Shown one piece after another: positions 28,301 to 43,300 of a stretch of 64,000 nucleotides of DNA. The translations under genes were made by a program, and so were the position numbers. Within the stretch, counting starts at the first letter, position 1, and each line of letters begins with the position of its first letter. The DNA is from Plumapathes pennacea (taxonomy: Eukaryota > Cnidaria > Anthozoa > Antipatharia > Myriopathidae). The stretch is taken from assembly GCA_964036295.1 (NCBI GenBank), contig OZ038462.1, forward strand, positions 39,165,680 to 39,229,679. Direction: 5' to 3'. The notes under the pieces are model-generated. The model was not told the origin of the DNA, did not search any database, and saw only the letters and a program-made list of their open reading frames with translations.

Positions 28301-31300
28301 AGTCATACATAGCTTTAAACTTGTGATTAAAGCTCCGGTCGCACTCGTAACTTTAACGACATTAATATTGACATTTCCATCGTTTGAAGTGCAAACAGCG
28401 CTTGCCACCAGAAAGATATGTCAATCAGTTGCTACCAAACATTGAAGAAGCCGTCGTACTGCTCTCGATGCTGAGTTATTATCGACTAAACTTCCCATTG
28501 CGACCGGGCCCTTAATTACGAATACTTACTAGCACACGTGACTCCATCTCCAGAGTATCCCGTGTGACACGTGCAATAGAACGAACCCTTGGTGTTGGTG
28601 CAGTTGGCGTCAGCGTGACAGTTGTGAGTTCCTGTAGTACACTCATCAATATCTAAAATGAGAAAGAGACTAGAGAGTCAGACAACAAAAGCAAACAAAA
28701 CAAAAACGCTTTTTACTCGAGCATGTTTATTTACTAAAAATAAACAAAAATTGCGAAAATCTTGATGTCGCGAAAAATAAGTGTCGACCAGACATATAAG
28801 CGTTAAGTGAAGTACTAGTCCTTTACAGACATTCTGAGTCCACTTATTGAATATTTTCGTCGTCTCCATCTTCAATCTCCTTGCCCAAGTTACAGTTTCG
28901 TTGCAGTTGTATTCGTTATTTTTTAACACTGGACATTGTACCTTGCAGGTTTTTACCAACCGGTGTGCAATGATTACGAGTATAAGAGAAATACAAATAG
29001 AAAACAAAATTTATATACAGTAGTCTGGTATATTTTCGTTTTTAACTCAAATAGCGAAGGTATTTAATGATTAGTTATCGACGCAATAGCGAAAATATAG
29101 TGACTCAGTTTCTTCAAATTTAACAAAATCGCGAAATCAAAGCGTCGCGTCGTGTAATCAGTTAATAAATTTGATCCAAACAAGCAAACAAACAAATTCC
29201 GGCGTGTAGTGTTCCTTTGAAGACCTATACAGTTCCTCCGTAATTCTGCACTGAGAGTTTTAGTTATGGCAAAAAAAAAAAAAAAAATCACTGTTTCTTA
29301 CCCACGCACGTGACTCCGTTTCCAGAGTATCCCGTGTGACACGTGCAGAAAAATGAACCTTTGACGTTTGTACAATTGGCGTCAGGGTGGCAGTTGTGTG
29401 TACCAATAGAACATTCATTGATATCTAAGCAAGACGCAAAAGAAAAAAAAATGTAATTCCGATGTATAAACCCACTCTTCATCTCATTCAGGCTTTGACG
29501 CCCGGTGCAATAAAATTTGATGTCGGGCTAGCAAGTTCTGTGCCTGATTCCGATAAGAGTGTTATGTTCAGGCTTAGAGTTCCTAAACCTGGGCTAGTAA
29601 GAAAGCAAAAAACTTCTCGATTCCTGGCCACTGGATTGACCTATTAACTCTTGATCTCGTGCTTCAAATTCTCTCAAAATTTCATGCAGGGAATGTATGA
29701 GTCACTTGGTGAGAAGTCAATTAAATTTTGAACCAGCTTTTGCCTGAGTATCACATGTCAGGCCACTATACATCTGTGGTCAAGACATGAAATGAGAAAT
29801 TTTACCGTGGATCACAAAAAGTTCTGGATGATGATAAATATCAAAACAAAATTCCAACACCTCAATAAGGGTAACATTGCACTGGAAATGAAGTTAGGAA
29901 GTTCTGGAGCAGTAAGGCAACAGACGAACGGGTTAAGCTCTGTAACAAGAGCCAAAAACTAAACACTAAACAACGTTTCCATGGCATTGGGTGACCAGAA
30001 GAAGCTTTGTGGTCACTTATTAAAAAATAAAATTTGGTTTCCTTACCCACACACGTGACTCCGTCTCCAGAATATCCTATATGGCACGTGCAGTAGAACG
30101 AACCTTCATCGTTGGTACAATTCGCATCATTGTGACAGTTGTGGTGGTAGCGTTCTTGGTGAATCGGAGCCAGGTCACTGGGGCTACATTCGTCAACATC
30201 TAGGGACAAAAAAAAAAACACTTACAATATATATCGGAGGAACGTATTTTCGAGTGATCACAGGCAAAACCCTCTCAAAACTTTTACACTTGAACTTCAG
30301 TACATTACTACGCATGACTGTGAAAGTGGCTTATATATGCCATAGCTCACTCACCCACACACGTGACTCCATCGCCAGAGTATCCCGTGTGACACGTGCA
30401 GTAGAACGAGCCCTTGTTGTTAGTACAGTTGGCATTAGAATGACAAATATGAGAATAATGTCTGTGCTCATCTGCTAGCTCCTCTGGTCTGCACTCATTG
30501 ATATCTGCACAAGAAATCGCACATTTGTTACCTCAGCTCCTGTTAAAATATTTATTTTCACTTTCTAGTTTAAAATAAAAAACCACAAGAATTAGTCAGG
30601 AACTGTATGATGTATTAGAAAGTGAAACTCGAAGTTAATCACTCTGGAGTTTATTTTTATTACGTGATGTTAAAGTTGAAATGAGCTAATAAAACAAGAC
30701 AGACCTGCCATGTTTTCCTTTTTTCAAATAGATTAGAAAATGATCACAAGATCAGCTTGAACATTCGTGTAAGTACACTCACCAACACACGTGACTCCAT
30801 CTCCAGAGTATCCCGTGTGACACGTGCAGTAGAATGAGCCCTTGTTATTGGTGCAATTGGCGTCGTCGTGACAATTATGTGGGTAACTGGCATGCTCAAG
30901 CGCGAGGTCTTCCGGTCTGCATTCATTGATATCTGTAAATTGGTTGCACATTGCTTTATAATAGTTATACCAGTTCTAGGATTAGTCCGAAGCAAGTGTC
31001 TTTGGGTATGGGAATGGATGACAGCCGCATATTCCACTTTATTCGCGAGGAAGATGTAACTACAATAACTCTCACTCACTACTACTGCTTTGAAATACCA
31101 TTAATTACTGGATGTGAATGGACAAAGGTAAATGGAAGATCGACTATTAAGACAACTACTTAACAAAGATAATTGCATGAAACTCAGATAGACCCTTCCC
31201 ATTTCAGTTAGTCCTTCGTTCTCTTTATCCTACAATGCTCTTATTTCCGATTAGCTTATTTTTCTGTCAACATCACTCATATTTAACAACGCAATCTAGA

Positions 31301-34300
31301 GCACAGTTATCATATGTACCGAAACACGAGACAAACTCATTGAAATATATCACAGCAAAATAATATTGTCCTCACCAACACACGTGACTCCATCTCCAGA
31401 GTATCCCGTGTGACACGTGCAGTAGAACGAGCCCTTGGTGTTGGTGCAGTTGGCATCATCGTGACAAATATGTGAGTAGTTGCTGTGCTGGGCCGCGAGG
31501 TCCTCCGGTCTGCACTCATTGATATCTGTAGGAAAAATTGGGTGTATGGGCTGACGTACGCGTCCTTAGTCCTTGTTGATAAGTTCTGACGATGCAGACC
31601 AGAAATATATTGTAGTTCTCACAGTGGCTAGCATTGCATTGCTGAATAGACGCCACGGCTCCTTAACTTATCTAGGAACATTTGTCTTAGATACAGAATT
31701 AAAAATAATGTTGTTGCATACATGCATTTAAATTAATGTGCTGTTCATTTAACAGTACCCACCAACACAAAGGACACCATCTCCAGAGTATCCCGTGTGA
31801 CACGTGCAGTAGAACGAACCATTGTTGTTGGTACAGTTAGCGTCAGCGTGACAGTTATGTGTTGCTATTGCGCATTCGTTAGTGTCTAAAAGACAAGAAA
31901 AGCTCAATATAATGTCCCACCCACCCATGCAGAACCCCACCCTTGAGAAAGCATAAGAGGGAAACAGAGGTAGGGTGTAGGATTAAAAGAATATTTTAAG
32001 AAAGACAAAATTCATAAACAAAATCAAGGTTAAATATCGCAAAACAAAGGAAAAGATAAACAAAGGAAAAAAACGACTGAAACAAAAAGAATCAAGATAT
32101 TGGCCCAAAAAATTCTTATAGTAGCAATTTCTTTAGTATTTTACCCAATATTTAGCAGTATGAAGAAGAAGAGATATAATTTAAAGAAAAAAAGGAGGAC
32201 TAGAGAGACAATTAAAGTCAAGGAATACACGTTAAACCCAATAATGTTCCCAAGTAGATCAGGAGTTGACATGGTAACATATAAATGCAGTGTGGAGCGT
32301 GAACACGACTTGTATGACTGGTTTACCAGAACACATGACACCATCTCCAGAGTATCCTGTGTGACACGTGCAGTAGAACGAGCCCTTGGTGTTGGTGCAG
32401 TTGGCGTTCACGTGGCAGTTGTGCCTCTCATCAATACATTCATTAGTGTCTGTCCAAAACGAAAAAAAAAAAACATATTTAAAGGAAGAGCAGATAGGGA
32501 GTGTTAGTTATCCCTGTCAGAACCTATGTGTAGGTTCCACAAGAGGACGTTCAGCACCAGAAAACGTTTTGGAAACACATTTATTTGATTCGGCTTCCTT
32601 TTATTGCACAAGAACATCAAATAGAAGAATATAAAGGAAACGCTGAGACTAGAAAGAAAAACAAATTAATGTGCTTCAAAAGGATAAACAGGCTTACACA
32701 TATAGGCTAACGTAAATATCTGAAATATCTGAGAACATTTAGAAAACAGAGGTTAAAAGTTTTAATTGAATTCCAGACTAAATAGTTTGATGACGCAACT
32801 GAAGATTAATATGTGTGATAACTTCATGGACTGGATAATCCTTACCATCACACGTGACTCCATTACCATGGTAACCGTTCAAGCATGTGCAATAGAATGA
32901 TCCTTTGGTATTGGTGCACGAAGCGTCCACATGACAGTTGTCAATTTCATCTTCGCATTCATCAACGTCTGAAAATCGAAATGAACTATTTTTGACCCAG
33001 CAACAGTATCACACCATTATCCTAAATCTTGTACGCAGAATTGGATCAGATCATCAAGCAAAAACAGAGCTACACTTGACCTAAAAATGATGCAAAAAGC
33101 CAAAGTTGCTCACTATTAGTTTAATTTATAGGTATCACGGGATTTTACCATACGTTGAGTTTTTCTTTTATCTTTGGCTGAATCTTTTCCTTTTCTTTTC
33201 TTGCAGCAAGCACAAGCCTCTTGCAGCACGTGTCATACAACCTCACACACGTAACATTCGTCACTTACCCACACACGTGACTCCATCTCCAGAGTATCCC
33301 GTGTGACACGTGCAGTAGAACGAACCGTTGCTGTTGGTGCAGTTGGCGTCAGGGTGACAGTTGTGATGATAATTGGCGTGTGCTAGAGAATGCTCCTCGG
33401 GTATGCATTCATTAATGTCTGCAGTAAATAGGAGAATAGAAAGAAAACAAAACCCACAATGCACTTAGTTGGTCAAGTTATGATGCCAAAGTGGATGACA
33501 TTGATTTTAAAGTTCGTACAAACAGACGTTAATTAAGCAGAACTTTATTTCATAAGACCTGTACACGTGACTCCATCTCCAGAGTATCCCGTGTGACACG
33601 TGCAGTAGAACGAGCCCTTGGTATTGGTGCAGTTGGCGTTAGCGTGGCAGTTGTGTGTTCCAGCAACACATTCGTCAATATCTGAAATATAAGTTATTAT
33701 CTTTCCAAAACTTATTTAAACTGTATAATACCTCTCGCTCCCAAGTCCATATCGACTTCAACTTGAAAATACCTGACTTAACGATAGAATCGTCATCATG
33801 CCAAATAGCAAATTGTGCTTTCTCTTTTACTCGAGCAATCACACTAGATGAACAACATATTATTACTACACGTACATTTGATAACGTTATCCATCACGTG
33901 GCAATATTATTAAAAATACATACCAACACACGTGACTCCATTTCCAGAGTATCCCTTGTGACACGTGCAGTAGAACGAGCCCTTGGTGTTGGTACAGTTG
34001 GCGTCATTGTGACAGTTGTGAGTCTCTGTGGAACATTCATCAACGTCTGACAAAAAAAAAAAAAAAAAAAAACAAAAAACTTTCTCAAAGGCGTTGTAAG
34101 CTGCTACTTCTAAGGATACAGTAACCTTCATCACCCACGGAAAAGTATCCTAAACATCAACATATATTTCATTGGAACCTTCAACTTACTTACCTATACA
34201 GGTCACTCCATCTCCAGAGTATCCCGTGTGACACGTGCAGTAGAAGGAGCCCTTAGTGTTGCTGCAGTTGGCGTCAGTGTGACAGTTGTGGGCAAGGTGG

Positions 34301-37300
34301 TCCAACTCGACGGGCAGGAAATCAGAATAACATTCATCTACATCTGCAGCGAAAGACAAAAACAAAAAACAATTGTGGAATGGAAAGTTTCTGGTCTAGC
34401 TAAGCAGGGCAGTGTACCACACGAAATTAAGTTCAAGGCATGCATGCTTCGTTGTAGATAGATTTATACATAATGGGAGAAATAACAAAAATCAATGGGC
34501 CAATAGGATTTCCTGCGGCTGACAATCAGAGTGTTTCGATTAGACTAAGATGATTCAAATGTCAGTCACAGAAGCTACTAAATAGATTAGTCCAACCGAC
34601 CCCGGAGGAAACAGATGTAACATTGTAAAATAGCTTTACTATTAAACACTAAAACTTATCAATAAGGACACGTGTGATTCAGGTAGGCCTTGTGAAGGGA
34701 GAGCATATGTTTCGACGAACCATGTATTTAGAATAAAAAGCATTGATTATTCATTGACTCTTGGAACTGTGCCCAAAATGCTCCGTACCAACACAAGTGA
34801 CTCCATCTCCAGAGTATCCCGTGTGACACGTGCAGTAGAACGAGCCTTTGGTGTTGGAACAGTTGGCATCAGGATGACAGTTATGTCCATAATGATTGTC
34901 ATCAGAAGCCAGCAGGCTGGGGAAACATTCATTTATGTCTGAAACAAAAAAGGGCATAAATGTATCAACGTTGAATTTAAATGGAACCAACTGCCATTGA
35001 GTCCATTTACAAAATTCATCACTTAATAGTAATGCTAATCAGAAAATAAAAAAAATTTAAAGACTTACCCACACACGTGACTCCGTCTCCAGAATATCCC
35101 GTGTGACACGTGCAGTAGAACGAGCCCTTAGTGTTGGTGCAGTTAGCGTCAGCGTGGCAGTTGTGAGTGTAGTTTATGTGCTTTGAGGCAAGTTCACTTG
35201 GGGTACATTCACTTATATCTACAAATGAAGTCGACAATGTTACAAAAACAATCAACAAATCTTCTTCCTAAAACCAGAATAAAATATATACTATAACAGA
35301 TCAGACAAGCCAATAAAAAAAGGTTACACCTATCTTAACAGAACGGACAAGAGAGGATTGGACCAAATACGACAGAGGACACCATAACAGACCAGAATAA
35401 ACAATACAGGCCTTCAAAGACCAGAACAAACTTGACCAGACCAGATAAATAAACAAATCCAACATGAACAGAAAGGAGAAGACAAGGGTAGATCACACCA
35501 GTTCACACACACCAGATCAAAAAGAATTATGTCAAACCAGACCAGACTATTCAAACAATAGACCTTAATCCGTCGAACGGCCAACGCTCGAAGCGTCACC
35601 TAATACTTGTTTTCTACGGCATTCAGACTTTCACTACGCCGACGCAGTCGCAATCCAGTTCTTGCAAGTACTAGCATTCCATTGTACTCGGACAAGAACC
35701 AAACCAAACCAAACAAACAAAAACCTACAATGTATGTCAAAAGTACTATAACTAAGACCATTCAAGGCCGCGCCTTCACCTTTCTTCGTGTTCGATTATT
35801 ATAAATTCATTTAACTCATTATAAACTCATTCGGAATTGAACACGGGGAATGTAGATCCATATCAAACTGGCCAGATCAGATTTGAGCAGATTAATCATA
35901 TGATACCACCAAAAAGGATATTAGAACACACAGAAAAGCGATATCTTACCTACACATGTGATCCCATCTCCAGAAAATCCCGTAAGACACGTGCAGTAGA
36001 ACGAGCCATTAGTGTTCGAACAGTTGGCGTCAGCATGACAGTTATCTACTTCAGTGGCACATTCTTCAATATCTAAAATCACAACGGTTTAGTTGCCAGC
36101 GATAAATGTTCTTTAATTACCTGCGCAGCCTAACAAAGGTCAAGGTGCGTTAACATTAAGTTTACTGGGCCAGGTTTCACAAAACGTTAAAGCCCGGGAC
36201 TAGGTATTAATAACAATGTGAATTAAACTTTATTTTCTGTGTGAACGCCTAGTCCCAGGCATTATAGTTTTATGTAACCGGGTGTAGGCGTAAAGTGACA
36301 GGAATTAACACAAACTACGTAAACTACGGTTAGTGTGATAATTAAGGTGGCAGGATCAGGAGGTCGTATGCATCAATGACGAATAATGCTGTGACAATGG
36401 TGTTAATGTGATACAGATTAGATGATTTCTGGATTTACCACTCTTTGTTACCTATACACGTGACTCCATCTCCAGAGTATCCCGTGTGACACGTGCAGTA
36501 GAACGAGCCCTTGGTATTGGTGCAGTTGGCGTTAGCGTGGCAGTTGTGTGTTCCAGCAACACATTCGTCAATATCTGAAATATAAGTTATTATCTTTCCA
36601 AAACTTATTTGAACTGTATAATACCTCTCGCTCCCAAGTCCATATCGACTTCAACTTGAAAATACCTGACTTAACGATAGAATCGTCATCATGCCAAATA
36701 GCAAATTGTGCTTTCTCTTTTACTCGAGCAATCACACTAGATGAACAACATATTATTGTTACACCTACATTTGATAAAACGTTATTCACCATGTGGCAAT
36801 TATATTCTTAAAAATACATACCAACACACGTGACTCCATCTCCAGAGTATCCTGTGTGACACGTGCAGTAGAACGAGCCCTTGGTGTTGGTACAGTTGGC
36901 GTCATCGTGACAGTTGTGAGTCTCTGTGGAACATTCATCAACGTCTGACAAAAAAAAAAAAAAAAAAATCACTTTCTTTGAGGCTTTGTAAGCTGCTACT
37001 TCTAAGGCAGTAACCTTCTTCACCCACGGAAAAGTATCCTAAATACCAACATATATTTCATTGAAACCTTCAACTTACTTACCTATACAGGTCACTCCAT
37101 CTCCAGAGTACCCCGTGTGACACGTGCAGTAGAACGAACCCTTAGTATCCATGCAATTGGCATCGTTGTGGCAGTTATGACTATAAGACAGCTGGTGGGC
37201 ATCGCTCAATCCTGCCTTGTCACACTCATTAATATCTGTAGATAGGTAATCAATACATATAAATCAGATATGTATAGCTTTAAACTTATTCCATATTTTT

Positions 37301-40300
37301 GTATACTTACTAGTACATGTGACTCCATCTCCAGAGTATCCCGTGTGACACGTGCAGTAGAATGTCCCATTAGTATTGGTACAGTTGGCGTCAGCATGGC
37401 AGTCATGCGCAAGAGACTTATGCTGACTTGACAGCATATCAACGCTGCACTCGTTGATGTCTGAAATGGAAGGAAGATGCAAGAAAAATTCACACAAACG
37501 TAGGACTGAATGAATTAATCTCGCAGCCACACTCGACACAGTGTCATGAGAACTGCTTCTTAACGCCACGAGCTTATGGGGCCTCTCAACCACAGTTTTG
37601 CGAGCCGAAATCCTTGGTTCGGCCATTTTTGGGGCCACCGAAAGTCGAAAGATGAATTGCAATCCACTTCCATCCGACTCGCTTTAGGAGAAGATTAGTT
37701 TCCTTTAATCCAAAAGTACTACTAACCTATTTTTCTTTTGATAAATTACGTTCTTTTGTGTTGGGAACCAAATTCAACCTTGGATTTTCCAGATGTAAAC
37801 AAAAACATTGAAAAGGCTGAGAGGGCTCCTTTAACGTAAGCATTTCATTACTTGGATCATTTAGTGCGCCGCTGCCGTCGCCGAACGACACTAGTCTGAT
37901 TTACAATCCTCACTGATTGAAATGGTGCTAAAAAAAACACAGTTTATTGGAATCTCCAACTTACCCACACACGTGACTCCATCTCCAGAGTATCCCGTGT
38001 GACACGTGCAGTAGAACGAGCCCTTGGTGTCCGTGCAGTTGGCATCAGCGTGACAGTTGTGAGCGTAAGACAGTTGGTGTACCTCACTTAGTTCGGCCTT
38101 GTCACACTCATTGATATCTGTGCACAGAAAATCATAACTTGAAACAAGTATAGTTTTTAGTTTTAAACATATTCCTTATTGTCAATGTCTTAAAGTAAAG
38201 TCAAATATTTTCTCGTTCGTATTTATCATTTTGATCTTTTCTAATTTATTGCATTATATTAAATACCGTAAACCTGCGTTGATAAGATTTTACTTTATCA
38301 ATGAAATCAAAATTACAGTGTTACCCTCAATGCTGAGAAAATCTGAGTGCTTATAAATCTGCTCAGACACCTAATTAGTAAATACAAAGTTTTATACGAG
38401 TTGAGTAAACTATGCTACCTGTCAGGTTAGTTTTTGTTAATTAGTTTCACTTAGCCGGTTAGACCAAATTCAGTTTGTCACATCAAACAAATGAACGATC
38501 GGATATAGTCTGACTATGACGGAGAATTTGATTGTGACTACGACTATGGGCCCAGATAATTATTAAATTTCTCGAAAGTGCTTAACACACCTGTGCAGTT
38601 GACTCCATCTCCAGAGTATCCCGTGTGACACGTGCAGTAGAACGAGCCCTTGGTATTGGAACAGTTCGCATCAATGTGGCAGTCGTGGGAGTAATATTTG
38701 TGCTTGTTACCAAGTTCTTCAACCGAGCACTCATCGATATCTGAAAATGATCGAAAGTATAAAGTTCGGAATAATAGAACAACATTCTAATATATACAAA
38801 GAGTTGATGAAATTAACGTTTGATAACGGTGTGTACATGATAACGGTACCACTTTCATTACAGTACGAGTACGAGCTCACTTCGATTGGGAAGTTTCGTT
38901 CCGGTATGAAATCTGCCCACATTCTGTACCGGTATCATGTAAACGTAGTGGGAGGCTTCGTTCCGGTACAAACTGAGTGGTCGATACGACTGGAGCGGTT
39001 AGACCATGCGCTGACTGACATCGCTTGACATAACGAAGGCATATATATAAACATCTGGGCCCGGTTTTTCGAAAGCCGATTAAGCTAATCCAGGATTAAC
39101 GGAATTCTTTCTGACGACCTCTCTGCCGATAAAATGCGGGGTTTTGTTCAAATATGGATTAAAAAGCTTGTTTTAGCTGAATACGTATCAAGGAAATCGT
39201 TGCAGGACAAATGTCAGGCTTATAAATGACAAGAAAGTTTACACCTAATCCAGGATTAGCCTGATCGTGCTTTGAAAAACCGGGCCCTGTGTCGCTCCGT
39301 TACAACGAAATCCGATGAAACATATCTCGTACGGGAATGAAAGTGCCACACAACATCTGTTACCTGTACAGTCGACTCCATCTCCAGAGTATCCCGTGTG
39401 ACACGTGCAGTAGAACGAACCTTTCGTGTTGGTGCAGTTGGCGTCCTCGTGGCAATTGTGGAAGTAACGGCTGTGATCTGGACCAAGCTCATCAAGGGAG
39501 CATTCATTGATGTCTGAAAATTGAAACAACATTCTTAAATTCTTAATGCATTCTTGAGAGGTCAGTGTGCAACTATTTTTAGTAATTCAGCTTCAAAGCG
39601 AATGCTTATATTTTGTTTGTTTGTCTGCCTTCTGGTTCCTTTTATGTCTTTTCCTTTCACTCTTCGCTCAGACTTTTACCCTATGTATGCTCATACCGAG
39701 GAACATGGTTTCTTCCCTATCCATACAAAAATGACACTCCTTCCAACTTAATTCATGTTCTCTTCCTTTTTTTCCAGTCAAATCTAAGTAGCAGTGGTGT
39801 GTCGTGAACTAATTTAAAAAATAGACGATTTCCGAGACACTAGTTACTTCTGTTTCAAAACCAAATCTAGTGCAAAACCTTTCCGTATTAAAATTAGTTT
39901 AAGACAAATGTTATCAAACTCATTTTCATAAGAGACAATTCGTACTAGGCCTTGTTCTGAAAAACAGAAGACACTGAAGCATCTCGGAAATGTGGCCTTT
40001 TCAACTTGACATACGAAGTACCCCCATGAGGAGGTGAATATGCAGCTAGACAAAAGTTGGTTAGTAAAGTAGGTACGAAACGTAAGAGAAGAAAAGCCAT
40101 AATAACGTCATAGGAAAGATGTGGACGTACGTGATGACTTTGTTACAAAATAAGAAGAACGATGCAAAGAAACGTGCAACTGGACAAAGAATTAAATGAA
40201 AAAGCTAACTAATGAACGTTATTAAACGTTAAAGTCAAAGTTAATATTACACTAAATGTATCAGATAATAACGATGATAATGGAGTTTAATCGTGTTAAA

Positions 40301-43300
40301 TGGATCAGGAGCATTTTGATAAGGAACAAAACTGAGTCATATCATCAATAGTAAACTAATACATTAAAAAATGAAGATAAAGAAAAACCGATAAAGGTGT
40401 TGTCAGGCTCAAACCGTTGAGCACTCTTAAATACTTAATAAGCCCACGCATGCCCACCAACACACGTGACTCCATCTCCAGAGTATCCCGTGTGACACGT
40501 GCAGTAGAACGAGCCCTTGGTGTTGGTACAGTTAGCGTCAGAATGGCAATCATGATTATAATGAATGTGTTCGGCAGAGAGAGCCTTCACTGCACATTCA
40601 TCGATATCTAAAAATGAAATGAAAAGCCTTTAGTATTTGTCGGTTATATTGAAGGTAGAAAGGTAAAAGTAGATGACCGCATGAAAAAACTATCGTCTTT
40701 AATTGCTTTATTTTGCTCAATTAAACGCCAAGTGCGACTAGTTGTGTTAATCCATTTTTAAAACTACTAATAAGAGAAAATATATAAATAGAGAAAACAT
40801 AATTGTATTAATATTTGCTGCTTTCAGTGATACAGTAGTTCCGAGAGGGACCCGCTCTCATAACACCAACAAAGAACGTTGCTTCGCTTTGACCCAATAA
40901 ATCTAACATTAGTGGCATGTATGAGCCGTAATGACAGGGACAAACAACAGCATCGAGTATTTTGTACCTATACACTGGCTTCTAAGCTGTTCATCTTCTA
41001 GTCTTGGTAGCTATGAGAATAAGAATGGCATAGAAACTTTACAGGCGCTCTGCTTACCAGTGCACGTGACTCCATTACCAGAGTATCCCGTGTGACACGT
41101 GCAGTAGAACGAACCCTTGGTGTTCGTGCAGTTGGCATCAGCGTGACAATAGTGGGTCCCAGTGGTACATTCGTCAATATCTGAGAGAATATGTTAGATC
41201 AGCCTGTGCTCAAATCCAGAAAGCACTTTACTAAAAGAAGACAGACTCACCCACGCACGTCACGCCATCTCCAGAGTAACCCGTGTGACACGTGCAGTAA
41301 AACGAGCCCTTGGTATCGGTGCAGTTGGCGTCAGCGTGACAGTTATGAGTGTATGCGTCCTTGTGTGATACGCTCAACCCATCAACATCGCATTCATCAA
41401 TATCTGTTGATTACAGAAATATGTCTTTGGAATAGTGTATTCACAAAATAACTGGAACGTGGAGTCAGGCATAAAAATGACTAACATTTTCACGAAGCCA
41501 TCACGCATATTCCGTCTTTGAAACTAATGACGTCTTAGTCAACTTACCAAAATTTAACCTCTTTTCGAAGGGGAGAAAGACGCCACATAATCTCAGGGGG
41601 TATTTTCCAAATCGTTTTTGTTTTAAGTTTAACTTGTGGGATAATAGCACCCCATACGTTCTTCAGTTTATAAACATCTTGTCTCAACCTCGTCCCCAGG
41701 GCCATCCACATGAGAAGTGCTCAAAAACTTGAGGGCTTCTCACACGATGGCCTCGGGACAAGGTTAGCAGTTTATTGAGTAGCAAAGGCAGGACATTGTC
41801 GGAGCATTTCTTTGCACTTCTCAACTTACTAGCACACGCGACCCCATCGCCAGAGTATCCCGTGTGACACGTGCAGTAGGACGAGCCCTTGGTGTTGGTG
41901 CAGTTGGCGTCAGCGTGACAGTTGAGCGCAAGTTGCTGATGTTTGTCTGACAGACTGTCAGGAACGCATTCATCTATGTCTAAAATGAAATGTCGAAACG
42001 TGAAAGAAATTGTTCCATTTTAGATCAAACGTCATTCCCTTCCATGAACTAACAGAACAATATAAAATACATCTTGCAAGGAAATGCCATGCTCGGCTGT
42101 GACCCCCCCCCCAATTAAAAGGAACGGGTGGTTACGCTGGCGTACTATGAAGCTAAACTTGGCAGCCTAATTCGAGCCATTTTTTGTCACACAAGTTTAT
42201 CACAAATAAGAATAGCTACCACAAAAGCTTATTTTATACTACCACTCTTATGATCAAGTAAAACTTACCCAAGCACATGACTCCATCTCCAGAGTATCCC
42301 GTGTGACACGTGCAGTAGAACGAGCCCTTGGTGTTGGTACAGTTGGCGTCAACGTGACAGTTCTGAGCGAAAAGACTATGTTCTGCTGCAAGTTCTCCTC
42401 TCGAACATTCATCGAAATCTGAAACGCAGTGACAGTGTTGGCGTTTTTATCACAGGGATACGAAACTAGTTCCGATTGGTTCATTTACTGGAAATCAGTC
42501 CCGTACTAACGGGAAATTGTACGCTCTCGTGTGACTAAACTGGTCAAACAAAAAATTAAGATGCGATCCTGCCATTTTACAGCAAATTACGTTTATTTGT
42601 CAAAAAGATTTTGCAAAGACATCCAAAATCTAGCTTGCGTCGTAATTTAGTGCGGATGGAACGCAATCTACCAGATTCCCGCCGTCTCTTCTCCCGCCTC
42701 CTAAAAATTGCCCGCCCCTGCCCCCTTTTATTACCTACACACGTGATTCCATTTCCAGAGTATCCCGTGTGACACGTGCAATAGAACGAACCCTTGGTGT
42801 TGGTGCAGTTGGCGTCAGCGTGACAGTTGTGTGCATATGAATTATGTTCTACTGCAAGATCTGTGGTTGAACATTCGTTTATGTCTGAAATGAAATAAGA
42901 GTGAATTTTTAGTGGAACCCACTACCATTATTATTATTATAATATTACATATAAACAAATGTATATGCCGATATTATCAAAAACCTACTTAAACTACAAT
43001 CGGAGACAGAAATCTTGGGACAATCACAAAATTTAAATCACATATATACATTTTCCTTCCCCCCTTCCCCCCGTTCAATGTTCCAGTGCTTTTCTTAAAA
43101 CACCTGCTAAATTGTTGTGGAGAGAGGGCAGGAGGACAAGTTGTCTCTCCTTATTTGAACCCTAATGATATTTATGTGTATACAGTGAGTAAAATATACA
43201 ATACTTGCAAAGTGTCCCAAGGACTGTTGGCTTCGATTGCAGCTTTCACGAAAGCGCAAATATAACATGATTGTTTATATAAGAACAAAAATATACTCAT

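Noticed and set aside
37461-37662. Open frame [16 protein letters not shown] running into EGF w40
   Set aside because: The ATG has a good context, but the peptide before the domain is not a convincing signal peptide; probably intron read-through.
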